From contig CANQCY010000003.1 in assembly GCA_947591245.1 (NCBI GenBank), forward strand, positions 54,840 to 118,839: a DNA stretch of 64,000 nt, given 5' to 3'. Of the stretch, positions 9,647 through 18,061 are shown piece by piece. Position 1 is the first letter of the stretch. Each line of letters starts with the position of its first letter. Made by a program: the position numbers and the translations under genes. The notes under the pieces were generated by a model, which worked only from the letters and a program-made list of their open reading frames with translations, did not search any database and was not told where the DNA came from. The DNA is from an uncultured Lachnospiraceae bacterium (GTDB lineage Bacteria; Bacillota; Clostridia; Lachnospirales; Lachnospiraceae).

Positions 9647-9826
9647 TCAGCTGCCGCCTAGTATTCCCAGGAGCAATAGCACAAACAAAATAATGAAGAA
9701 CCAACCAAATCCTCCACATCCCGGTCCGCCACCTGAACCCAACTTATCTCCACCGGACATTTTATAATTGATATATCCGTCCGGCCCTGTCTTGCTTGTA
9801 GGATCAAAATATATTATTCCATCCAT
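9647..9826 (-). CDS. Small Gly-rich, single-TM protein (59 aa), not in supplied ORF track
   Basis: Manual translation: MDGIIYFDPTSKTGPDGYINYKMSGGDKLGSGGGPGCGGFGWFFIILFVLLLLGILGGS*; GGAGG SD 10 nt upstream of ATG. Confidence 0.6.
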   Translation of the reverse strand: MDGIIYFDPTSKTGPDGYINYKMSGGDKLGSGGGPGCGGFGWFFIILFVLLLLGILGGS

Positions 9827-9990
9827 CGCAGTGCAGCCTCCAAAATTAAATCTCTTTGTGGTCGTTATTCAAATTGCATCCATTCAGATCTTCTATGATC
9901 ATTTATAGATTGGCGCAGTCCGCTTTTTCGTTACCTCAAATGCCGACAGATCGAGCGCCTTAAGAAGCGCCAGGGAGATCGGAAATACGA

Positions 9991-10926
9991 TTATGTACGT
10001 AGGGTTTTATTATGCTGCATCATCTCTCTAATATGGGAAATAGCCTCACTATAATAAGTATTCCACATTTTGCTTTCAGTGATCTTCATAACTTCCACAA
10101 CATTCACATCTAAAATTTTTAGTAATTCATTACGTTCCCGCTCTCTCTTCCTTTCGTCTTCTTCACTTGAGATTGGCGTATAGAACCATACATTTCCATG
10201 ATCAGCCTTTTCGCGCTTTTTCCTGTTCAGAAGCCACCAAAGATCGAACTCAGAAAAATCCATTCCAAAACCGAGTATATAAACATCTCCCAGTATAAAG
10301 TCATCCACCCAACTCTTTACTTTGAATACTTCGCCCTTATTTAAGGCACGATAATCATCCGCACGCAAATCCAAGTATTCCATAATTCTTTTTAGGAGAA
10401 ATGCATAATAATAATGTCCAAGAATCATGCTATCTGGTTTTCTCGCCTCTCCATGGATATGCCATATGCGATATAGCGCATCAGCGTTTGGTACAATGTT
10501 GCAAGTGCTGAGCAAATATTTTGCCTCAGCCCTCTTACCCGGGATAATATTTTTGCTGAAGCTTTTAATGATATTATCCGACAATTTTTCCTTATCCTTG
10601 ACTGCCATTTCCAGTTCGTAGCTATAATTTGTCGTCAGGATATCGTCAAAGCCAAGACTGAGCAGTTCCTTTAATCGGCTGCGGATCTCAGGGTCATTAA
10701 GTTCTCCAAAAAAATCTTCTTTATTCTCACGAAGTTTCACGTTGATGCTGTCATTTGTGAGATATACCGCTCGCAACGGCATTGGCAGCAGTAAATCATC
10801 CGCATTCTCACCTGGCCTTACTGCAAAAGAATCAAGTAGATTACACCAGCTTTTTCCTTTTTCCCCTCTCACTATACCATTGCCAAGCAAAAGGATTTGT
10901 GGGAAGCGATTGTCTTTAATAATCAT
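9991..10926 (-). CDS. SIR2-like domain protein
   Basis: ILLLGNGIV...W near N-terminus, GFDDILTTNYSYELE, RIWHIHGEA, DVYILGFGMDFSEFDLWWLL; start at MIIKDNRFP behind AGGAAGGA SD. Confidence 0.7.
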   Translation of the reverse strand: MIIKDNRFPQILLLGNGIVRGEKGKSWCNLLDSFAVRPGENADDLLLPMPLRAVYLTNDSINVKLRENKEDFFGELNDPEIRSRLKELLSLGFDDILTTNYSYELEMAVKDKEKLSDNIIKSFSKNIIPGKRAEAKYLLSTCNIVPNADALYRIWHIHGEARKPDSMILGHYYYAFLLKRIMEYLDLRADDYRALNKGEVFKVKSWVDDFILGDVYILGFGMDFSEFDLWWLLNRKKREKADHGNVWFYTPISSEEDERKRERERNELLKILDVNVVEVMKITESKMWNTYYSEAISHIREMMQHNKTLRT

Positions 10927-11226
10927 GAAATCATCCTTCCTGTCCAAAAATTATCCCGAACAGCTAATTAGCATTGTAGATGTTGTCCAAATCTATCCTC
11001 GTCCGCCACAGTCCATCTTGTTTTACTGTAATATTACCACAATTCGTTACATTAATAAATAATAATTAATTTTTTTATTCTTCTTTTTCTTTTTGCTGTA
11101 ATTGAAAGAGCTTCTTTTGAGTTTCAATCTAAACCAATACCTCGGTCGCACTTCCCCACCGCAGCAGGAAATCGACAAACAGCCTAATACCCGCCCCACT
11201 TCCCTATGATCCGGCGCATCAAAAAG

Positions 11227-11267
11227 GGTGTACCGCACAGAAGTTTTATACTTCCATGCGGTACACC
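11227..11267 (-). terminator. Rho-independent terminator on minus strand
   Basis: Perfect 11-bp stem GGTGTACCGCA/TGCGGTACACC; read on minus strand it is followed by CTTTTT. Confidence 0.55.
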
Positions 11268-11407
11268 TTGCTCTGCGTGGTATTCCGTCAGCGTATATGT
11301 CCCATATTCTCTACTCTCTGGTATTTTTTGTCTTAATCTCATTGTGTATTTCAATGTAATTCACTCCTGTTAATGTGTAATGCAGACTATTATGGAGGTG
11401 AATTGCA

Positions 11408-11655
11408 ATGCAGTATATGAAAGAAAATCTTGCCCATCTTGTACGGGAAGCCCGCATGGGGCTTGGACTGTCCCAGGAAAAGCTGGCTGAAATCTTGGGT
11501 TTCGATTCCCGAACGATCCTCAACATTTAGGCGGGGCGTGGAAACCCGAAATTTGACAATCTCTGCTCCCTTGTCAAATACCTGAACCTGTCTGCCGACG
11601 ATATATTTTATCCGGACAGCGCAGGGGAAAAACCAAGCATACAAAAACTTTCCCC
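11408..11655 (+). pseudogene. XRE-family HTH regulator interrupted by an in-frame TAG and truncated 3'
   Basis: MQYMKENLAHLVREARMGLGLSQEKLAEILGFDSRTILNI*AGRGNPKFDNLCSLVKYLNLSADDIFYPDSAGE; TAG at 11528-11530 where a GAG codon would restore the expected IEAGRGNP. Confidence 0.75.
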
Positions 11656-11942
11656 TCGTTTGCCTTCCCGAACAGGGCGGCGAATTTGTCCGCAGGGACA
11701 TACCGCTGGAACAGAGCGGAAAGCAGTACGCCCAGCAGGAAGTACAGCCCCGTCGCTTTGATGCTCCTGCCGAGATTAAAGAGAAACCTCAGGAACAGGT
11801 TCGGGTGGGTGTCGTGGCTCGCTCTCGGTTCGAAGCCTTCAAAATTAAAAAACGGCTTGTCCTTGTAGAAAATATGTACCACGATGCCCGCGACAATCCC
11901 GCAGACCGTGCAGGACACAATACGGATCACCAGTATTGTCAT
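11655..11942 (-). pseudogene. Truncated membrane permease fragment (YraQ/DUF318-like)
   Basis: VCGIVAGIVVHIFYKDKPFF...LFNLGRSIKATGLYFLLGVLLSALFQRYVPADKFAALFGKANEGK then fused to unrelated sequence. Confidence 0.5.
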
Positions 11943-12440
11943 GCCTGTTGCTGCTTATGCTCCTTATCATATTTCAGCTTGGCAAGCCCTTTTAGCGACT
12001 GGCTCTCCTTGTAGGCTGCTTTATGCGGCTCATAGGATTTGCACTTGATTGCAGCAAGCGCACACTGAACCATCATAGGTTTTAGATATTCGCCGGCTTT
12101 TGCAATACGCGTGGACTTCTTTTTCCCAGCAGATTCGTTGTTAGCTGGAACAAGACCACACCAGGAACATAAATGAGCCGAATCGTCGAAGGCAGACATA
12201 TCGACACCGGTTTCGGCCAGTACGATCGTGGAACTGAGTTCAGTCATGCCCGGCATGGCGCTTACAAATTCGACGAACTCAAAGTAAGGCTTGATGCGGA
12301 CGTACAATTCCACCTCAGTCTGCGTGATCATCTCCTCAAGATATTCGAGATGATCGTGTGCAAGCTCATATTTTTTAGCCTGATCCGGATCTGACAGGAC
12401 ACTGGCAATCCATTTGGAATCCTTTCTATGCGGGGTCGAA
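11939..12440 (-). mobile_element. IS110-family transposase fragment (C-terminal Transposase_20 region), truncated at both ends
   Basis: VSAMPGMTELSSTIVLAETGVDMSAFDDSAHLCSWCGLVPANNESAGKKKSTRIAKAGEYLKPMMVQCALAAIKCK. Confidence 0.8.
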
Positions 12441-12579
12441 AAACTTCGCCACCTCTTCTCCCGTGTTCTGTAGTGTATTGCTATTCCTAAGGCTATTATA
12501 AACAAAGTAGAGGAGAGACACAACAAGATTTTCATGCCTTGTTTGTGCCTTGAGCGGAGCGAAAGGAATGGTTAAAGAT

Positions 12580-12750
12580 ATGAACAACAAACCGTACAAA
12601 GTAAAAGTCAGCGTTTCTCTTGATGAAGATATTATAGAAAAGTGCAAATACCTTGCAGAAAAAGATGACAGGTCATTTAGTCAATATATCAACCTTGTAT
12701 TAAGAAAATGGATAAAAGAAACAGATAATAAAGATTACAAAAACCGGTAA
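12580..12750 (+). CDS. Ribbon-helix-helix family small DNA-binding protein
   Basis: MNNKPYKVKVSVSLDEDIIEKCKYLAEKDDRSFSQYINLVLRKWIKETDNKDYKNR. Confidence 0.6.
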   Translation: MNNKPYKVKVSVSLDEDIIEKCKYLAEKDDRSFSQYINLVLRKWIKETDNKDYKNR

Positions 12751-12773
12751 GAATCTCAATTCCTACCGGTTTT
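12740..12773 (+). terminator. Rho-independent terminator after RHH gene
   Basis: Perfect 10-bp stem AAAACCGGTA/TACCGGTTTT. Confidence 0.65.
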
Positions 12774-12866
12774 ACAGTCAACTTTCCGTCATTTCTCGAA
12801 AATTGGGTTTAAGTTGGGTTTGATTCTATTGTCTTTACAGCCCGCAATCCCCTATTTTACGCCATT

Positions 12867-14336
12867 CTACTTATCCAAGCTCTTCAGCGTCGGGAACAAT
12901 AGCACATCCCTGATCGCTGCTGAATCCGTCAAAAGCATCACCATACGGTCAATTCCGAAACCGATTCCGCCCGTCGGGGGCATGCCGTATTCCAGCGCAC
13001 AGATAAAGTCTTCGTCCAGATGATGCGCCTCTTCGTCCCCCGCAGCAAACATTTCTTCCTGCTTCATGAAACGCTCCTTCTGGTCGATCGGGTCATTTAA
13101 TTCTGAAAATGCATTGCACATCTCGCGCTTCGTGATAAAAAGCTCGAAGCGCTCCGTGTAATCCGGGTTGTCCGGCTTCTTCTTGGCGAGTGGGGAAATC
13201 TCCACCGGATGATCCATGATAAACGTGGGCTGGTCAAGCTTCTCCTCCACAAATTCTTCAAAGAAAAGATTGAGGATGTCGCCTTTGGCGTGCCGTTCCT
13301 CGTATTCGATATGGCGCTCTTTTGCGGCGGCACGCGCTTCTTCCACGCCGGATATCGCATCAAAATCCACGCCGGCATATTTTTTCACTGCCTCTACCAT
13401 CGTCAGGCGCTCAAATGGTTTTGCGAAGTCGATCTCAACTCCCTCGTAAGAAATCTTCGTTGTGCCAAGCACGTTCTGACACACTTGGCGATACATATTT
13501 TCCGCCAGATCCATCATGCCATAATAATCCGTGAATGCCTGATAGCACTCCAAGAGCGTAAATTCCGGATTGTGGCGTACCGACAGCCCTTCATTTCTAA
13601 ATACCCTGCCGATTTCATATACTCTCTCCAGACCGCCGACGATCAGGCGCTTTAAGTACAGCTCCAACGAAATACGGAGGTTTAAGTCTTCATCCAGCGT
13701 ATTGTGGTGCGTAATGAACGGACGCGCCGCCGCCCCGCCCGCCATCGGCACAAGCACGGGCGTCTCCACTTCCAAAAAGCCCCGGTCGTCCAAAAATCTT
13801 CTTATTTCGCTAATAATTTTCGTACGCTTCATAAACGTATCCCGCACTTCCGGATTGACGATCAAATCCACATACCGCTGGCGGTAACGGATGTCCGTAT
13901 CCTTAAGCCCGTGAAATTTTTCCGGGAGGATCTGAAGGCTCTTGCTCAGAAGGCGGATGCCTTTTGCGTGAATTGATATCTCTCCCATCTTCGTCGTAAA
14001 TACCTCGCCCTCCAGCAAAACGATGTCCCCGATATCAAATTTCTTGAAATCCTTGTACGCGTCTTCGCCGACTTCATCTCTCGCCACATATCCCTGAATC
14101 GAACCGTCGCGGTCCAAAACATTGCAAAAAGAAGCTTTTCCCATCACACGTTTCGACATAAGCCGTCCGGCGACCGAAACGCTGCTTCCTTCCAATTCGT
14201 CATAATGATCCTTTATTTCCTGCGAATGATGCGAAACCTCGCACTTCGTAATCTCAAACGGATTCTTTCCCTCTTCCTGCAAAACTTCCAGTTTTTCTCT
14301 TCTGACCTTCATTAACTGATTAATATCTTCTGCCAC
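12867..14336 (-). CDS. lysS: Lysyl-tRNA synthetase, class II
   Basis: [79 protein letters not shown]. Confidence 0.98.
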   Translation of the reverse strand: MAEDINQLMKVRREKLEVLQEEGKNPFEITKCEVSHHSQEIKDHYDELEGSSVSVAGRLMSKRVMGKASFCNVLDRDGSIQGYVARDEVGEDAYKDFKKFDIGDIVLLEGEVFTTKMGEISIHAKGIRLLSKSLQILPEKFHGLKDTDIRYRQRYVDLIVNPEVRDTFMKRTKIISEIRRFLDDRGFLEVETPVLVPMAGGAAARPFITHHNTLDEDLNLRISLELYLKRLIVGGLERVYEIGRVFRNEGLSVRHNPEFTLLECYQAFTDYYGMMDLAENMYRQVCQNVLGTTKISYEGVEIDFAKPFERLTMVEAVKKYAGVDFDAISGVEEARAAAKERHIEYEERHAKGDILNLFFEEFVEEKLDQPTFIMDHPVEISPLAKKKPDNPDYTERFELFITKREMCNAFSELNDPIDQKERFMKQEEMFAAGDEEAHHLDEDFICALEYGMPPTGGIGFGIDRMVMLLTDSAAIRDVLLFPTLKSLDK

Positions 14337-14360
14337 GTTGCTCTCTCCTTCTGCACTAAG

Positions 14361-14843
14361 TTAATTTTTCGTAATTTCCAAAATCTGATAATTAACCACA
14401 CCGGACGGCGTCTCCACTTCGACTTTCTGTCCTGCCTTTGCGCCGATCAGCGCCTTCCCTACCGGTGACTCGTTGGAAATTTTTCCTTTCAAGCTGTTCG
14501 CCTCCGTCGATCCCACTATTTTATATTCCATTTCCTCATCAAACTCCAGATCTTTAATCCGCACGGTACAGCCGATATTGATCACGCTGGCGTCCACGTC
14601 GTCATCTGTAACAAGCTCTGCGTTTTTGAGTATTTTATCAATTTCCTCAATCCTAAGTTCAATGTCCCTCTGTTCCTCTTTCGCAGCGTCATACTCTGCA
14701 TTTTCGGACAAGTCCCCCTGTTCTCTGGCCTCTTTAATTTTTTGCGCAACTTCCTTTCGGCGGTATACTTTCAAATCCTGCAGTTCATCCTCTAATGCCT
14801 TCAAGCCCTCTTCCGTCAAAATGTTTTTCTTCATTTCAGCCAT
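14361..14843 (-). CDS. greA: Transcription elongation factor GreA
   Basis: ILTEEGLKALEDELQDLKVYRRKEVAQKIKEAREQGDLSENAEYDAAKEEQ; start at MAEMKKN behind GGAGG. Confidence 0.97.
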   Translation of the reverse strand: MAEMKKNILTEEGLKALEDELQDLKVYRRKEVAQKIKEAREQGDLSENAEYDAAKEEQRDIELRIEEIDKILKNAELVTDDDVDASVINIGCTVRIKDLEFDEEMEYKIVGSTEANSLKGKISNESPVGKALIGAKAGQKVEVETPSGVVNYQILEITKN

Positions 14844-14896
14844 ATGTTTTTTCCTCCATTCTGAACTATGTGCTATCTGCACCATTATAACGTAGT

Positions 14897-14928
14897 AAAG
14901 TGGGATTGTCAATCGGCAACCCCACTTT
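14897..14928 (-). terminator. Hairpin downstream of beta-helix protein gene
   Basis: Minus strand AAAGTGGGGTTG...CAATCCCACTTT (12-bp stem incl. one G-U); weak U tract. Confidence 0.45.
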
Positions 14929-14964
14929 GCTATATCTAACCTGGCATTTACAGCTTACCTGTTA

Positions 14965-17352
14965 TCAGCCTTTATTATCCACCGCTGCTGTTTCCGTATT
15001 CGGAGATTCCTCCACCGGTTCGTCCGTACTGTTGTCCTCGCCGTCGCTTGCATCTGCCGCATTGTTGAACATGCATTCTTTATGGTCGCGGTCGCTTCCG
15101 TCCTCATTCACAATCCGGAAATATTTGTAGCACCCCTCGCCTACCGTATTATCCCTTAAATCAATAATATTTTGTTCCGTGATCTGGCTATATGAATCCG
15201 CATACCCCGCGTTTATCGCCGCCTGAATCTCTGTAGACGATTTCATGTCGATGCGGACAGCGCAGTTTCTCTTTGTTCCGCCTTTGCTGAACGTATTGCC
15301 CTTGATCGTTGGGTTGACGACGCCCTTTGCCAGTATGCATACATATTTGTATCCTTTGTTATCCTGCAAGGCCTGGATTCCGTCAAAAACATTGTCCTTA
15401 ATTACGGCGTTGCGCCAGTTCATCATCCTGACGGCAGCATTATATGTCTGATTCACCTTGCAATTCTGAATCGTCACATTTTCATGGTAAATCTGCTGAT
15501 TTGATGTGCTGACCGAATACGTATGGCTGCCTACCGCCGCCCCCATATTATTAAATGTACAGCTTTGGATATTTACCGTATCGCATGCCGTCCGGTCGTG
15601 CGCAGACCAGTCATAATTGAAACCGTTGTTGTTTGAGTCCGTCGTATCGATATTGATCGCTTCTTTGTGGCTCTTATTGTTGTAAATGCGAAAATCCGTA
15701 AACGAGCAGTTCTCAACGGTTACATTTTTAGAAGAATTCAATTCTATAAAATGGGAGCCGTATTCATTTGTAAATGCAATATTCCGTATCGTTACATTCT
15801 GGGCATGTCCCATAATAATTGCCATGGAGTTCAAAACGTTATCGCAGTCAATCGTCACATTTGCATCCCCCTGCAGCGTAACGTTCTGGGAACCGTTGTA
15901 GCCGCTGACAGAATTTTTTACCCCCTCTTTAGACGGAGGAACGATCTCAAACATCGTTTTATTGATGGCAAGCGAAGTATTCGCCGCTTTCACCTTCTGA
16001 ATCTTGACGCCGCTCTGAAAATTCACGGTTACGTTGGACGGAATGCATACTGCATGGCTCAGCTTATATGTTCCAGGCGCCACTGTGATCGTACCGCCGC
16101 CCGCATATTCAAGCTGTTCCATATACGAACGGAACACAAAATATGCCTTCGCCTGGGAACTGTTTGCCGTATAATCCGCCAGATCATTGTAATGCTCCCG
16201 GTATGGCTCTGAATCCGGCGTAATCGTAAACGTCCTGTCGGCTTTTGTCTGAAAATAAAACAGACGGACCGTAGAGTCATTCTTACACGGCACATAATAA
16301 TGCCTCAGGCTGCTGACCGTATTTGTCTTCATATCCTGCGTGCTTGCGGACGATATCGAATTATTGACGCCGGAAACGCGGGCAATATTAATCGCATAGC
16401 CGCAGTTGCTGATCTTGTTCTTCGATACGTTCGGCTCCTTAACACTGTACAATTTTACGGCAGAGGACGTGGAAGCCGCAGACTTCGTGCACTTCACGGT
16501 ATTGGATACGATCGCGGGACTGTCCCACATTTTTCCCTTCACCGCCGCCTCGCCCATATTGGTAAAGGTGTTCTTCTTGATCGATACCTTTGTCGAATAC
16601 GCTTCTTTTTTGCATTTCGTCGTAGCAATTCCATTTTCCAGCTTCGTAAATTTATTGGATGTGATCCGGACGTTCTGGCACGGGAGAGACGCCGCTGAAT
16701 TGAGCGTGATCGCCGCCTTATAACTGTCGCCCGAGCTTTCCGAGCCGTTTTTGAAATTGCAGTTTTCCACCTTGACCCGTTTGCTTCCCGAAATATTGAT
16801 ATAAGTACCGCCCTTTTTCCCTTTAAAATCCAACTTGGAAACCGTAATGTAATAATTGTGCCCCAAATCGATTCCGACGGCGCCCTTTACCTTGCCGAGG
16901 TCAATCGTTGCGTTCTTCGCGCCTTTAAACGTAACCTTTTTCGTCCCCTTATACTGCTTCGCCTTCTTGCCGCTCAGCTGAAAGAGCGTCTTCGACGGTT
17001 TCAGGGACGAGCTTCCCGTTTCATATGTCTTCTTAATTTTTGCACCGCTTTTTAACTGAATGGTCACATTTGAAGGTACTACAAGGGTAGAACACACCTT
17101 GTATGTGCCTTTTTTGAGAACAAGAGTACCTCCCCCCTGACTCTCCAGACGTTCAAGATACGATTTAATCGTATAATAATTTCTCGTCTTGCTATTGTAT
17201 GCCGGCAGCTTGCGATACTTACTGTCGCACGGCTGCGTCGATTTTGAAATCGTAAATTTGCCTGCCGCCTGAGAATCCTGTGAATTTCCGGCCATGCCGC
17301 AAACTGCTGCGCATGCAAGCAGAGCTCCGGCTGCCGCCAATGTTCTTTTCAT
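14965..17352 (-). CDS. Secreted right-handed parallel beta-helix protein with two tandem homologous modules
   Basis: Signal peptide MKRTLAAAGALLACAAVCGMAG; repeated YL/MEQLE..GGGT...GTYK...VPSNVT..SG.KI blocks; NVTI.NC.F-type coils; acidic C-terminal tail. Confidence 0.85.
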   Translation of the reverse strand: MKRTLAAAGALLACAAVCGMAGNSQDSQAAGKFTISKSTQPCDSKYRKLPAYNSKTRNYYTIKSYLERLESQGGGTLVLKKGTYKVCSTLVVPSNVTIQLKSGAKIKKTYETGSSSLKPSKTLFQLSGKKAKQYKGTKKVTFKGAKNATIDLGKVKGAVGIDLGHNYYITVSKLDFKGKKGGTYINISGSKRVKVENCNFKNGSESSGDSYKAAITLNSAASLPCQNVRITSNKFTKLENGIATTKCKKEAYSTKVSIKKNTFTNMGEAAVKGKMWDSPAIVSNTVKCTKSAASTSSAVKLYSVKEPNVSKNKISNCGYAINIARVSGVNNSISSASTQDMKTNTVSSLRHYYVPCKNDSTVRLFYFQTKADRTFTITPDSEPYREHYNDLADYTANSSQAKAYFVFRSYMEQLEYAGGGTITVAPGTYKLSHAVCIPSNVTVNFQSGVKIQKVKAANTSLAINKTMFEIVPPSKEGVKNSVSGYNGSQNVTLQGDANVTIDCDNVLNSMAIIMGHAQNVTIRNIAFTNEYGSHFIELNSSKNVTVENCSFTDFRIYNNKSHKEAINIDTTDSNNNGFNYDWSAHDRTACDTVNIQSCTFNNMGAAVGSHTYSVSTSNQQIYHENVTIQNCKVNQTYNAAVRMMNWRNAVIKDNVFDGIQALQDNKGYKYVCILAKGVVNPTIKGNTFSKGGTKRNCAVRIDMKSSTEIQAAINAGYADSYSQITEQNIIDLRDNTVGEGCYKYFRIVNEDGSDRDHKECMFNNAADASDGEDNSTDEPVEESPNTETAAVDNKG

Positions 17353-17471
17353 ATGCAAAGCCCTCACCTTTTCTTTTTTTCTTTTATCGTTATATCGTAA
17401 AATCAAGGCAAAAGAATGACACGGCTCTTAAAATTTGGAAACAACCGCCGCTATTCCCTTCCGCCTTCCTT

Positions 17472-17978
17472 TCACGCCCCGATCTCCGTTTTATCCGGAT
17501 ATTTTGAATGAATCATATTGAGCATTTTGGGGGATGGTTCAAATACAAGAACAGACTTTTCCTCCCTGCCCTCTTCGCGGATCGCAATACCGTACGCTTT
17601 TGCGTCAGCATTCAAGGAAGAAAAATTTCTCACCGGCAAATGCCGGTATCCATCCAGCTTATGCGAATCCATCGGAGCGATGGCGTCCGCATTTTGCAGA
17701 TCCACGCGCAGCATCGTCTTCCGGCTCTGACCGCCCTGGATTCGGTCAAAATCAAGCTGTCCGTCGCAAAATACATACTCCCATTCCACTTTAAACCGCG
17801 GCCAGTACCAGACCAGTAAAATAATCGCCGCCACGCCGAGCAGGCTAACCATCCTGCTTTGCAAAAAAAATCCGGCGCCGAATAATAAAACAATACCGAT
17901 TATGAGAAGCGCTTTCAGAGCCGCCGCCTTCAATGTAGTTTTCTGTTTTACGCATGTCTCTGCATATAATTGTTCCAT
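17472..17978 (-). CDS. Membrane-anchored protein of unknown function (DUF6106-like)
   Basis: Two TM helices then soluble C-terminal domain; MEQLYAETCVKQKTTLKAAALKALLIIGIVLL. Confidence 0.6.
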   Translation of the reverse strand: MEQLYAETCVKQKTTLKAAALKALLIIGIVLLFGAGFFLQSRMVSLLGVAAIILLVWYWPRFKVEWEYVFCDGQLDFDRIQGGQSRKTMLRVDLQNADAIAPMDSHKLDGYRHLPVRNFSSLNADAKAYGIAIREEGREEKSVLVFEPSPKMLNMIHSKYPDKTEIGA

Positions 17979-18061
17979 ATCCGTTCTCCTATCCAAAGTC
18001 GAGTAAAAATCCTATGCCCATTATACTCATTTATCCAATTTTTTGCAAGACAAAAAATTAC

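Noticed and set aside
11047-11238. 63-aa minus-strand ORF with Lys-rich tail
   Set aside because: No recognisable family and composition driven by AT-rich low-complexity sequence; may be a mobile-element remnant but cannot be supported.
12426-12647. 73-aa minus-strand ORF ending NTGEEVAKFFDPA
   Set aside because: Overlaps the IS110 fragment junction and the RHH gene region; possibly a tail of a mobile-element gene but no start or family could be supported.
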